Assembly: GCF_016097555.1 (NCBI RefSeq)
Contig: NC_054702.1
Span: forward strand, 80,644,920-80,708,919
DNA from: Gigantopelta aegis
Taxonomy: Eukaryota > Mollusca > Gastropoda > Neomphalida > Peltospiridae
Length of the DNA: 64,000 nucleotides
Direction: 5' to 3'
Every line of letters begins with the position of its first letter. The stretch's first letter is position 1. Positions 34,343-45,660 of this stretch are shown here, one piece after another. A model generated the notes under the pieces. The model saw only the letters and a program-made list of their open reading frames with translations. It was not told the origin of the DNA and ran no database searches. A program made the position numbers and the translations under genes.

Positions 34343-34534
34343 CTGGTTCCCGAAGTGGTCATTCGGTTTAACTTGCCCCAGGCTTCCACTATCCTACCCT
34401 ACGACATCACCAGAATGTTGGGGATGGGGGAATGCTTAGCTAGCGAAGGGAGAGCTCAGTCTCATGGACATGGCACAGTTACTGATTATAAAATTGCGAA
34501 CACCCAAGAGTTTGCGAATATGCAATTGAAATAA
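34343..34534 (+). other. coding-like block b inside the hAT-like element
   Basis: Open for 63 codons: LVPEVVIRFNLPQASTILPY, DITRMLGMGECLASEGRAQS, HGHGTVTDYKIANTQEF and on to TAA. An acceptor-like AACTTGCCCCAG|GCTTCC lies within it. The paralogue at 37682-37864 differs up to the stop at only two bases, both silent; there the frame ends three codons sooner. Surrounding non-coding sequence is clearly more diverged. No family recognised. Confidence 0.45.
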
Positions 34535-34599
34535 ATTTAATATTATTGAAATATATTAGATCTTCTCTTTCATTATGATTTGTAAATTATTTTTGTATG

Positions 34600-35080
34600 T
34601 GTGTGTGGGAGGGATGTGTGTAATTAATACATATCATTTAAGATGTAAAGACTTAAAATAGGTTATTGATTAACATTTAATATAATTTATATTAATAGCA
34701 AAAAATTGATCATCTTGTACCACTTCCTAAATCATTTGGAGGAAGAAGATACATTTTGTACATCTTATTCAATCCTGTTTTAGCAATCAATCTTAAATTT
34801 TGCAGATAAAAATAAAATTAACAGAAAATAAGTTCTTTATATAAGATGATTGCCAACATAATTGATATATACCAGAGGCCCCCACCCAATTTCAGCCGAG
34901 CTACAAATATCACTCAATTCCTCATTAAGAACTTTTAAAATACAGGTCTGCATTATTAATTTTTCTTCAAAGCACACAAATTTATGCAATACATTACTTT
35001 TATTTTGTGGGCTATATTTCATGCCTATAGCAGAGCAATAAATTTTAATTAGTGTATATATTTTGTACTACACAGAAAGA
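34600..35080. other. non-coding part of the duplicated segment
   Basis: AT-rich sequence matched along its length by 37930-38415 in the second copy. No gene content seen. Confidence 0.6.
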
Positions 35081-35468
35081 AAGAAAGAAAGAAATGTTTT
35101 ATTTAACGACGCACTCAACACATTTTATTTACGGTTATATGGCATCAGACATATGGTTAAGGACCACACAGAGTTTGAGAGGAAACCCGCTGTCGCCACT
35201 ATATGGGCTACTCTTCCGATTAGCAGCAAGGGATCTTTTATTTGCGCTTCCCACAGGCAGGATAGCACAAACCATGGCCTTTGATGAACCAGTTATGGAT
35301 CACTGGTCAGTGCAAATGGTTTACACCTACCCATTGAGCCTTGCGGAGCACTCACTCAGGGTTTGGAGTCGGTATCTGGATTAAAAATCCCATGCCTCCA
35401 CTGGGATACGAACCCAGTACCTACCAGCCTGTAGACCGATGGCCTACCACAATGCCACCGAGGCCGTG
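35081..35468 (-). mobile_element. full-length tRNA-derived SINE, ATTTACGG-tail type
   Basis: On the - strand: head CGGCCTCGGTGGCATTGTGG with box B GGTTCGTATCCCAGTGGAGG, a pyrimidine-rich central part, body (AAAAGATCCCTTGCTGCTAA, CCATATAACCGTAAATAAAA) and an end (CTTT)n at 35080-35095. The paralogous segment near 38410-38425 lacks it (CTACACAGTGTACATGAAC), so it inserted after the segment was duplicated. Confidence 0.92.
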
Positions 35469-36184
35469 AACTTTGACTATATGCAAAAAGTAAAATAATA
35501 GTTACTTTTTAAATTTGTATTTCACATTTTTCTCCAGTAACTTCTCAATGCAGATCACATATACACATGGACTGTTAGTAATGTTGGAGCACTGAGAGCA
35601 GAACACATCTATCTCTTTAGTTGTAAATTCATAACTGTATTAAAAATGGCGAAAATACATGTTTGCTATATCAATTTTGAATTACAATAGCAATGATATT
35701 CAGTCACAGTGATAGCAAAAACAGTTAATTTTAATAATGGTGTTCATGCATTGGTGATGTTCTTCATTCATCAAATTATTAATACTTAGATTCATGAATA
35801 ATTATTATGCTGTACCCATATTCACCACATGGACAATACATGTACATAAAATGTTTGATGATTAGTGAATGTGTTGCAGCTCTAGTGCACACATTTACTT
35901 GCACAAAACTATAATGTGTGTGATGTTTAAACATTATAAATATACTAGATAAAGGTGCAAATTCACATATTGATGTGTTTGCAACTCTAATATAAAGCAA
36001 TATAAAGTCCTGAAAAATGCTATAGAAAATATGTGGTTTGCTATGCAAAACTCTTTTGCATAGCAAAAATTGCTATACAATTTTTATAACTTATTTCACG
36101 CCCTGAGTATGAACTTAAAGATAAAATAAATATCCAAGAAATATAGTATGAATGCATTTGTATGGTTGTGCAAACACCTTGAAT

Positions 36185-36304
36185 CAGCCCTCTACATTGC
36201 GACCATTTTTTCATTTGGCGACTAAAACATTTCATACCATCTATATAAAAATTACAAGTAGGCGTCATTTGGCTCCTAGATGGAAAAGTTAATGTAGAGG
36301 GCTG
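36185..36304. mobile_element. 120-bp MITE, copy 1
   Basis: Perfect 14-bp inverted ends CAGCCCTCTACATT / AATGTAGAGGGCTG. The interior holds GCGACC, GACTAAAACATTTCATACCA and AGGCGTCATTTGGCTCCTAG. A second, less perfect copy lies at 47848-47969. Non-coding. Confidence 0.85.
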
Positions 36305-37336
36305 CTTGAATTGTTTTTTGGGTTTTGTTTTTTTAACTTAACAAAAACGAGCGTAACAGGTACTAGAAATATTTTCACCAGAACACAAACCATCCAACAT
36401 ACATGCCATTGATTATTACAAGACATTAGAATGTTCAACATGCAATGGAAGACTGATTATGGGTGCATGTCTCCCGAGTGTATGACCCAACATAGGAGAT
36501 GGTTATCAAGCAGGCACTGCTGGTTCCCGTCAAGCAAACCTATACCGAAGAAGAAATACTCCCATTAACCTCATCATCAGCTATATATATGCCTTGGTCT
36601 TTGCTAAATGTTTGTGGTACTTTTAAAAACAATTCCAAAAACAACATGCAATATGGGGGGAGGGCTTGTTTTGTGTTTCTCTGTTTCAAATTGGTTAATC
36701 CCTTGAACTAGTAAAATATAAACATTGAACATACATGTTTTCTTTTTGTCAACAAATGGCAACAGTGTTAGTGTAACAAATGATGTTAGTTGATGATACA
36801 AAACACAATTAAAAAATCTTAATCAAAAGTGAAAAAAAAACATGCATTCAACAGCTGCATAATAAACAGTTAATACAAACTGTAACTACTCTTTTACCAA
36901 TAAAACACATATACATGTACCAACTTTTATACAAGAAACATTAATGCAGATTTTGACATATTCAAGGTCAAAACATTTTAAAATTAATAAAATTTCATAT
37001 TTGCTGCATGCTTGACTTGTTGGCTCTCTCATCCTTGACATTATTAATCTTCTTTAATAAAGTTAGACAAAAAAAAGAATTCTGCTGTTGTTCTATAGAA
37101 TATAGATAATAACAGCTTAATTAAATTGGATTTATGGTAAACTTGATTAGACTTGCTAAGCATAATTTCCCATTTGCCCTAAACAGGATAAAGTCAATAT
37201 CCATATCATTAAAACTGTTTTTGTGAACAGGCAAGAAATCATATTTATTTCAAACTTTTGATGCATAACCTGTCTACATTCACATATTTTTTTTTGCAGT
37301 ATGACATCATAAAATATTTATGTCTTTCTTTGCAAT
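36305..37336. other. gene-free stretch
   Basis: No gene seen. A short frame at 36499-36711 has no family resemblance. Holds AACAGGATAAAGTCAATATC near 37180, resembling part of the insertion at 9300-9600. Confidence 0.5.
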
Positions 37337-37360
37337 GTTAATTTTGCCATTTCACAAGTT

Positions 37361-38685
37361 TTGTTATTGGCGATTTATAAATTTATACATGAAATAGTTT
37401 TCTTGTTTTTGTTTCATTTTTGGAATTGATGATTACATAATTGATAATGTGGTACAACGAAAACATGTTCAACGATTTATCCAAGTAAAAATAATTTATT
37501 ATTGAAAATTAGTTATTATTATACTTATATGACAAAACAAAATTACGATTAATGGCCAAAACCAACATAGAAATGCAGGAAAAGGCTGATCACTTGATTT
37601 ACTGTTGGTTTGAGGACAGCAAAAAATAAAAGTAAAAAAACACTAATGTGTTCTTGGGGGAAATACGCTTATCTATTTTGACTGGTTCCCGAAGTGGTCA
37701 TTCGGTTTAACTTGCCTCAGGCTTCCACTATCCTACCCTACGACATCACCAGAATGTTGGGGATGGGGGAATGCTTAGCTAGCGAAGGGAGAGCTCAGTC
37801 TCATGGACATGGCACAGTTACCGATTATAAAATTGCGAACACCCAAGAGTTTGCGAATATGTAATTGAAATAAATTTAATATTATTGAAATATATTAGAT
37901 CTTCTCTTTCATTATGATTTGTAAATTATTTTTGTATGTGTGTGTGGGAGGGATGCGGGTAATTAATACATATTATTTAAGATGTAAAGACTTAAAAGAG
38001 GTTATTGATTAATAATTATTAATATAATTTATATTAATAGCAAAAAATGGATCATCTTGTACCACTTCCTAAATCATTTGGAGGAAGAAGATACATTTTG
38101 TATATCTTATTCAATCCTGTTTTATCAATCAATCTTAAATTTTGCAGATAAAAATAAAATTAATAGAAAATAAGTCCTTTATATAGGATGATTGCCAACA
38201 TAATTGATATATACCAGAGGCCCCCACCCAACTTCAGTCGAGCTACAAATATCACTCAATTCCTCATTAGGAACTTTTAAAAATACAGGTCTGAATTATT
38301 AAAAAAATTTCAAAGCACACAAATTTATGCAATACATTACTTTTATTTTGTGGGCTGTATTTCAAGCCTATAGTAGAGCAATAAATTTTAATTAGTGTAT
38401 ATGTTTTGTACTACACAGTGTACATGAACTTTGACTACATGCAAAAAGTAAAATAATATTTACTTTTTAAATTTGTATTTTTCATTTTTCTCCAGTGACT
38501 TCTCAATGCAGATCACATATACACATGGACTGTTAGTAATGTTGGAGCACTGAGAGCAGAACACATCTATCTCTTTAGTTGTAAATTCATAACTGTATTA
38601 AAAATGGTGAAAATACATGTTTGCTATATCAATTTTGAATTACAATAGCAATGATATTCAGTCACAGTGATAGCAAAAACAGTTA
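37361..38685 (+). repeat. second copy of the 32313-35738 segment, without Tc1 and SINE
   Basis: From GTTATTGGCGATTTATAAAT to AAAAACAGTTAATTTT it follows 32313-35738 base for base, except for the two insertions and a deletion of about 58 bp that removes the acceptor of block a. It is bounded by 26-bp direct repeats at 37337-37362 and 38682-38707 containing GCCATTTCACAAGTTTT. Coding-like blocks a and b are present (about 37528-37629 and 37682-37864), though block a has lost its donor-like GT. Confidence 0.9.
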
Positions 38686-38707
38686 ATTTTGCCATTTCAC
38701 AAGTTTT

Positions 38708-39423
38708 TAAACAATTTATACTTTTGTCATGCTCACTACGATACAAAACGTTTCATACACTGTATGGAAAGTAATGATGGAAAATTTGTAGTTGAAAATC
38801 TAGTTCAAAGTACACATTATGTCAGGCTCATTTCAACTGAAAAGTTTTATGTGCTATTTGTTTGTTACTTTTCTTCATCTCAACATTATATTATAAATTT
38901 AGTTTATTTAAAGTTAATATTAAGCTAAATGCATTGATTGCAAAAGTATTTTAATTAAAAATGTTTAATTATTTTTACATGTAATGTCATGAACATCCAT
39001 AGGTGCAACTATAAACCAAATTTCATCGATCTAGGACTTAGCAGTTTGTGAGAAACTGATGTTAATGCGAAACTTTAATGTTAAACTTTTAACTCAAAAG
39101 TTTAATTAAAAATATTTTATTAATTAATATTTTATTATTTTCACATGCTCTGGGATGAACACCCATAAGTGGAACAATAAATCAAGCTTCATTGTCCTAT
39201 GACTTAATTATAGTTTGTAAGAAATTGATGTAAATCCTAACCTTTTCCTTTCTTACAACTTACAGATTAGCTGGAAATCATGAGCAGCCATGCACACACA
39301 ATGATATGCAGCTATCTAATCTTTATTACACTAACTCTAGCCAAGGCTTCAAATTTATCAAGCCTTGCTCTAGCAATACAAATGGCAATGATCTACCATT
39401 CAGAATAACATTCAACTCCCAGT
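38708..39423. other. gene-free stretch
   Basis: AT-rich; no gene or clear element. Contains two related blocks, about 38990-39060 and 39145-39235 (both with GAACA-CCATA, AA-CTTCAT and GTGAGAAACTGATGT / GTAAGAAATTGATGT), which look like a diverged direct repeat. Confidence 0.5.
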
Positions 39424-39527
39424 TATCATTTAGTGTTTTCCCTAGCTTGTTTTAGCATGGTGCAGCACCATGCCTCAATAGTCTAGCACCATCTTGCCTT
39501 AATCAGCACCATGCTGCGCTTTCCAGA

Positions 39528-41236
39528 CGGTTCGTCCACTGGACAATTCGTCCACAGACAATTCGACCAGACGATTCGTCCACGGACAATTCGTCCACTC
39601 ACCTTGGACAATTCGTCCAATGGACTGCATTTTTTTCAAACATATTAATAGTTATTTCTTTGACATTGTAATCGTTTCTTAACATTATTTTGTGGTATAC
39701 TATAACCAAAAAAGTAAAATAGAGTTAGAATTCAAAATTACTATCCAGTTTTTATTAACGGTTTGTATTCATTATCATGCGGATGATTCGTCCACTGACG
39801 ATTTGTCCATTCGCTCGTACACAATGTGGTAAATAGGTAATGCAAGCCTCCGCGTCGGAAGACTTTATTACCCCCCGCCCCCCTCCCGTCATGTTCTCCT
39901 TCAATTGCGTAAATTCTATCCACGTTATCCCCATATCCTATATGCCTAATAACCTCGAAATAAAATTAAAACTTGTTGTCTTCTATTCCAATTTAATTAA
40001 ATGTACATTAAAAAACAATTCAACAAAACAACAAATGTCATTCAAAAGTTAACATATTTGACAGTAGTAGAAATGCACAAGCGAATGTTTTTGGTCAATT
40101 AAACCAGTGTAGAATCGATGAATGGCATTTCGTCGTTGTTAACTGCACAAATCACTGTAGGAGATTATTCATTCAAATATCACTGGAAGAGAAACGTCCA
40201 ACAGTCAGCCGACTAATGAATGGATAATCAATTCTTTGGCAGTAATTTCGTCATTGGTGTAGCGTCTCCAAATGGCAAAGAATTCTCCCTGCCGGGTCCT
40301 ATGCTTCAGCCGTTGCATCCGTCCATACACCCCTGAGCGTGCTGTAACTTCACCGTGGTGCAGGGGTGTAACATTCTCTTTGAGAATGGCCAATACAGCA
40401 CAAATTGAAATTTTGAGTAAGTCAGTATCTATCTGTGATATTTTATTTTTGCACAATTCTTTACAGTGTTTTTATTTAAATCTTGAATTTTTATATTGAT
40501 GTTGATCATCACCTTATTTGTTTGCATTACCATAGTTTGACACCCAATAGCCGATGTATTTTTCGTGCTGGGGTGTCGTTAAACATTCATTCATTCATTC
40601 ATTCATTCATTCCGTCCATACAGGTAGTTAGCGGTGCAGCTTTGAAATAAGGCGTGTTGTTTTAGACGCTACTGGATCCAACTTGGTGAAACAAGCTTAA
40701 GCAGTAATGAGCCTGCATTGCTAATTACTTCACAATATCACAATAGAGTACACCTGTACACTTAATTGGTAAAGCAAACAGAAACCAAACAAGTTGAAAG
40801 GGAAGGGCTAAAGATTATCTTTACTGGGCATATTGTACTAAAAACATCCTACGACATGTAGCGTGAAAGGCGTACATTATAGAAACAAACAATAACCGAA
40901 TAAATAGAAACACCAAAGAATTATGTCTGCAGAGCATTGTTACAAAAACATCTACCAAGCGTAATCTAATGCAATATCATTTATTTTCACCTTTGTAAAT
41001 TTATGACACAGCAAAAAAAATATGGGGTAAAATATATCTAATAATTTATTTAGCCCCCACGTATATGTAGTACACATTATTTAGGCCGTGGACGAAATGT
41101 ACTAGGGAAATAAAAACCCAGTGGACGAATCGCCCAGAACTGATTTTGTGTAGTGGACGAATCGTCGCGAGTTCCTCAGTGGACGAATTTTCAGTGGATG
41201 AATCGTCCATGGACGAATTGTCCAGTGGACGAATCG
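39528..41236. mobile_element. 1709-bp element with terminal arrays of ATTCGTCCA-type motifs
   Basis: 27-bp inverted ends with one mismatch: CGGTTCGTCCACTGGACAAT at the left, and the reverse of CGATTCGTCCACTGGACAAT at the right. The first 100 bp hold six copies of TTCGTCCA or near-copies (39531, 39547, 39561, 39575, 39590, 39611), with two more near 39786 and 39801. The last 150 bp hold about seven copies in the opposite direction (from 41089 to 41226). No transposase frame is seen. A SINE tail with (ATTC)n lies inside near 40535-40615. Superfamily unknown. Confidence 0.8.
40535..40615. mobile_element. SINE-tail fragment with (ATTC)n
   Basis: TTTGACACCCAATAGCCGAT, TTTTTCGTGCTGGGGTGTCG, TTAAACATTC and then (ATTC)n. 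Same tail as at 18925 and 26395. Confidence 0.8.
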
Positions 41237-42339
41237 ACTGCATTCCCATGCTGCCCTGATATTAAACAAGCCTTTTTCATTAATTAATTCTAAAATTGCC
41301 TTTATAAAACACCCAAAAAGGTATTATTAATTAATAAAATATGCCTTTTATATATTTTGCCATTCATTTATTAAAGCAAGCACATAAATTACATTAATGT
41401 TTATTTCAATTAATTTTTGTGTATTTTAAATGAAAAACAACTGCCCCGAAAAAGGTGAAAATGCCATGCCTTGCCAAATTTCTAGGGAAATTACTATCAT
41501 TTACCATATGATTTACTCAATATCAAGATCCAATGAGTCACACAGTACTATTCGTATATCTGATAACAAAAAAGTGTTAAACATTGGATTTAATGGATAA
41601 TCTTCTTCAGTTTTAGGTTGGTTGTGTTTTTAAGGTGATTATTCCTACAGATCAGGGTTTCTTCCAGAGGGTAAAACGAGTATGGCACCATACCCAAATT
41701 TTTGGACAGATTTTGTTTTTAAAGTGAACCTTTTCACAAAATTAATTACTTTAAATTTATCATTACTGTATGATTTTGTTTTTAACCCTAACCCTAACTT
41801 AACCCATTTTCTTTCTGTGATAGACCCCAATACCCTCTGCTAACTGTGGTTGCATTCAATTCCTAGTGCCATACCCAAAAATTTCTTTCTAGCAGAAACA
41901 CTGCAGATGTAAGTACTAACTGCCCATACAAGACATTACAGTTTTCTGATGTATTGTGTAATGATAAAGACCTTCAAAAAGCAAGAAATAAAGTTTCAAA
42001 TCTTCTACATCACTGTTATTTTGTTAAATTCATGTTACGCCTGTCAACCATTGTTGTCTTAAGTACCACATAGTATATTATAAATCACTACAAACTTTGA
42101 ATACTCTAAATTTCTTGACTGATTTTGTTGATACTGGTAATTGACATTTCACTTGGTGTAGTTACTGGAGTATTTAGCTCAATATCGGTAACAGTGTCAC
42201 GTTGACCATTATCACTTTGATGACCAACATCACTTTCATGGAGATCAGGATGACCATCATTACTTTGATGACCAACTTTGTTACATCACATACACCTACA
42301 CATTCTATGGTTTCCACAGGCAATTCTGGATCAATACCA

Positions 42340-42580
42340 CAGAGTTTGTTTCTTTATTTTGTTTAACGACACCAATAAAGCACATTGATTTATTAATCAT
42401 CGGTTATTGGGTGTCAGACATTTGGTAATTCTGACAGTCTTAGAGAGGAAACCTGCTTAATTTTTCCATTAGTAGCAAGGGATCTTTTATATGCACTGGT
42501 TGGAATGAGATGACAGGGATCGATCCTAGACCAATAAGCGAGTGCTTTCCCACTGGGCTACATCCCGCCCCCAATACCAC
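42340..42580 (-). mobile_element. SINE with variant head and internal deletion
   Basis: Tail TTTTGTTTAACGACACCAAT, body AGCAAGGGATCTTTTATATG, then directly the head end CTGGTTGGAATGAGATGACA, GGGATCGATCCTAGACCAAT. Compared with 28410-28740 it lacks about 90 bp in the middle. Confidence 0.85.
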
Positions 42581-42731
42581 TAAGAGCAACATTGTCACTT
42601 TGACCATCATGACTTTCGTATTCAGTTGTACTAACAGCTGACAAGGTTACACTTGCTAAACATGTAGTTATATGGCAGGACATTCAAACTCAATACTGGC
42701 AACATTATCACTATTTTTTCTCAAGGTATTT

Positions 42732-44180
42732 TCAAAATAGACTAACCGCTGAATCTAAATATTTTGCAATGTCAACACCTTTCTCTTTGACATACACTGC
42801 CATATCTTTACGCAGGTTTGCACTAATGGTACACTCTTTATGACAGTAGGGACAAGCGAAGAGATTTTCTCCTGTGTGAATTCTCAGATGAAGTCTTAGA
42901 TCTCCAGATGCATAAAACGCTTTATCACAGTAACCGCATAAAGCTAAAGTAATCATGAATCTTCTTATGCATATTTAGTTCAGTTATCAGACTAAATGTT
43001 TTGTCGCACTGATCACACATCTGGAAACGCTCACCAGTGTGTGCAGTCAAGTGACATCTCAGCCTGTAGGGAGTTTCAAATCTCTGTTAAGATCTAAAGT
43101 CATCATGAATCTTCTTATGCATATTTAGTCCAGTCTTCAGACTAAATGTCTAGCACACTGATCTCACAGGTGGGAGAGCTCACCAGTGTGCAGTCAAATG
43201 ACATCTCAGCCTGTTGGGAGTTTCCAGTCTGTCCACAAATATGGCATTCATATGCATGTTCATTGTGACCCTTGTGACTCTGCAAGTGTCTTGTTAAATC
43301 ACATTTGTCAATGTACATGTTCCCACAAACATAGCATTTGTACAATTTTTCTTGTGTGTGTGTGTTAACATATGTAAACAAAATGATGGTTTAAAGAACA
43401 TCACTTTCACACATAATATATATGTCACAAGTGTATGTTTTTTTTACTTGAATGGATATCTTATGAGCCATTTGAAATGCTCTTGACTACAAAAATCACA
43501 TTTGTAATTCTTCTCTTTACATGCATGTATATGCTCACCATCAATGTGATTTTACAATGTTCACTGAATTCATCTGGATTTAAAAGTATTTCATTGCACA
43601 TATCACAGTGAAAAATGTCTTTAATCATTGTATGGTGTGCTTGCTAGAGTGCTGAAGACAACCCAACTTGCTGGCAAAAAACACATCACAATGTTTGCAC
43701 TGGTATTATTTTCTATCACCAAATGCTTATTTCTTACTGTGTGACATTGCAAGTAATGCTGAGGATTTTAGTGAACAGAACTGTAGGCCTAAACCACATT
43801 TCTCACATTTCAGATTTCTCTTCAACGTGAATTTTGTATAACATTTCAAAGTTTGTTCCCTGGTAAACTACAACCCACAAATACTGCAGAAAAATATTTT
43901 AACTTCGCAGTGAATCTGATTTATGAATCCAAAATTAATGCTTACTTGACAAAGACTTGCTGCATATACATCTATTCTTCTTTTTTAATACTGGAAAGAG
44001 ATACTTTTCATTTGCTTCAAAACAAATTTTCATTTCTTCACCCTTTGTGACTTACTTTTGCATCTGTACAGATCTTTTTCTTGCATTCCTTTTTCATGTT
44101 CTTTTCATTAGATTGTAACTGTATATCCTGGTTTATATGCACATTTTGATCTCCTATTTCATACAAAGACATTATTCCTA
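42732..44180 (-). pseudogene. ZNF-4: decayed C2H2 zinc-finger gene related to ZNF-3
   Basis: Finger remnants in ZNF-3 order on the - strand: LKCEKCGL and FCSLKSSALLAMSH (about 43730-43830), YQCKHCDVFFASKLGC (about 43640-43710), YKCYVCGNMYIDKCDL (about 43290-43350), and a C-terminal pair, GYCDKAFYASGDLRLHLRIH and FACPYCHKECTISANLRK (42770-42925). The latter matches the ZNF-3 end FACPYCDKRCAMRANLRK. Stops and frame changes separate them. A stretch of about 145 bp is duplicated in tandem (about 42942-43086 and 43087-43228). The N-terminal C-x-W-S-L module was not found. No promoter or start can be assigned. Considered a dead paralogue. Confidence 0.85.
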
Positions 44181-45660
44181 TATTTATTTTATTACCAATT
44201 TCTAATTATGTACACAATATATGCAAGTCTACATTATGATACAACAATCTCAGAGATCAAAATGGTGTTTCAGCTTTATAGATGTAAAAATTAAATCTGG
44301 GAAATGTTTTACGGTTATACAAGGTTGTGTCCACTACTAACTCTTCTGAACAGTCAAACATGCTCACAACATAAAATGTATTTTCAACAATAAAGAAAGA
44401 TGAAAATATAATAAAAAAGTTATGAAAGTTTTCCACAGCAAAAGAAAAATGTCATAGAGAATTGAAAACACCAGACCAATCTCCATGACATTGCTGATTG
44501 CCATGGTTAACTGCTAAGGCTGGATAGGCTTCTGTACAATGTGTATGGACTTACTGCATGTACCATACAATGAAAGAAACAAGCAGAATTTTTCACTAGT
44601 CCATCAGATAATTGTACATCTAAAAATCTACTTGTCTGCTTATATTTTCACTTGTCCAAATAAGTGGTTTGTGTTATTCAAGTACAAGGATTTACTAACA
44701 TTATGGGGAGCCATATAAGATATTACCATAATCTAAATGAGCATTTGCATTTAATCCTTTGTATCACTATAAGTATTTTCTAATTTTAGTAGATCCTTTA
44801 ACTAGTTTCAGGGGAGTGATGGAAAGCCAGAGTGATCACTTCCCTTATATGGCAAGGTTTATTAATGCAGTTTTCCTTTCAACAAGCAATATGTATGAGC
44901 TTATTTTTTATTATTATAGGAATACCAATGTCATGTATGCTTGTTTTCAAGTATTTATACAAAGCAAGCTTCTTCAAAATTACTTGTAATGAAGGAATAA
45001 TATTCTTGCTCGATTCAAACAGAAAAAGGAGAACCACATTAAAACAAACCTTTTCAAAATTTTATGCTGTATGATAGTTTAAAGATTTGCACTTCTTGCA
45101 ATAATATATAATCATTGAAAAAAACAAATGCTTTGGTTCATTTTATTGCGACAACCTTGGGAATGAAAAGGCTGTATGCACTGACATTGCAGATATTTAG
45201 TTTTTTTCATACAAATTTGGATCGCCAATCCTGCTGCATATCCCCCCACAAGAGGCCTGCAATTATGTAAGAAGATACATGGAGTTAATAGCTTGTTATA
45301 TATGTATGAAAAGAAAATATACATTCATGAACAAAGTTGAAAAACAAAACTGAAATACAAAATGTGTTTTATAATGAAATCATCCATGTATATTTTTCTT
45401 CTCAGTGGAACATTGGCTAATTGATGGCTGATAGGTGGATGAGTCACCACTGAACTATGTAAACAAATAGAGACAGGTAAAACAGTTTCAAATACACACA
45501 TACTATCAATGACCGAAACTCAATGCCTTGGGTCAAATCGAATATATTCCAATCAATTAACTGATCCAAACTTAGAATGAACTCATTTCTGGCAAAGAAA
45601 AGTCTGACCTCATTGAATGAATACGAAAATGTGTTACCGTATGCTAAAAAACACACATTA
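44181..45660. other. gene-free stretch upstream of ZNF-4
   Basis: AT-rich, no gene. Holds, at about 44430-44525, a block similar to 59255-59400 downstream of ZNF-5 (shared TCCACAGCAAAA, TGACATTGC-GATTGCCA and AACTGC). Confidence 0.5.

Larger units (their letters stand above)
31953..36105. mobile_element. hAT-like element, 4153 bp, with nested insertions
   Basis: Left end CAGGGCGCGAAATAAGC and right end CTTATTTCACGCCCTG are inverted copies, flanked on both sides by AGTAT. The ends are of the CAGGG type known for hAT elements, though hAT usually duplicates 8 bp, so the superfamily is tentative. Inside are a Tc1 element (32433-34077) and a SINE (35081-35468); without them the element is about 2.1 kb. 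No complete transposase frame is visible. Two short coding-like blocks (34169-34290 and 34343-34534) are present. Confidence 0.6.
39432..41494. mobile_element. hAT-like element with perfect 8-bp target duplication
   Basis: Flanked by TATCATTT on both sides (39424-39431 and 41495-41502). Left end AGTGTTTTCCCTAGCTTG and right end TTTCTAGGGAAATTAC form short imperfect inverted repeats. An 8-bp duplication is the hAT hallmark. Most of its length is a nested second element (39528-41236). The residual host element is only about 350 bp, so it was a MITE before being invaded. Confidence 0.8.

Noticed and set aside
34169-34534. A two-exon gene joining blocks a and b at GTAAAAG and CCCCAG
   Set aside because: The phases do not match at those sites, so no spliced product is claimed; the blocks are listed separately.
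39528-39630. CRISPR-like or operator-like repeats
   Set aside because: The repeats are mirrored at the other end and fit subterminal transposon motifs.
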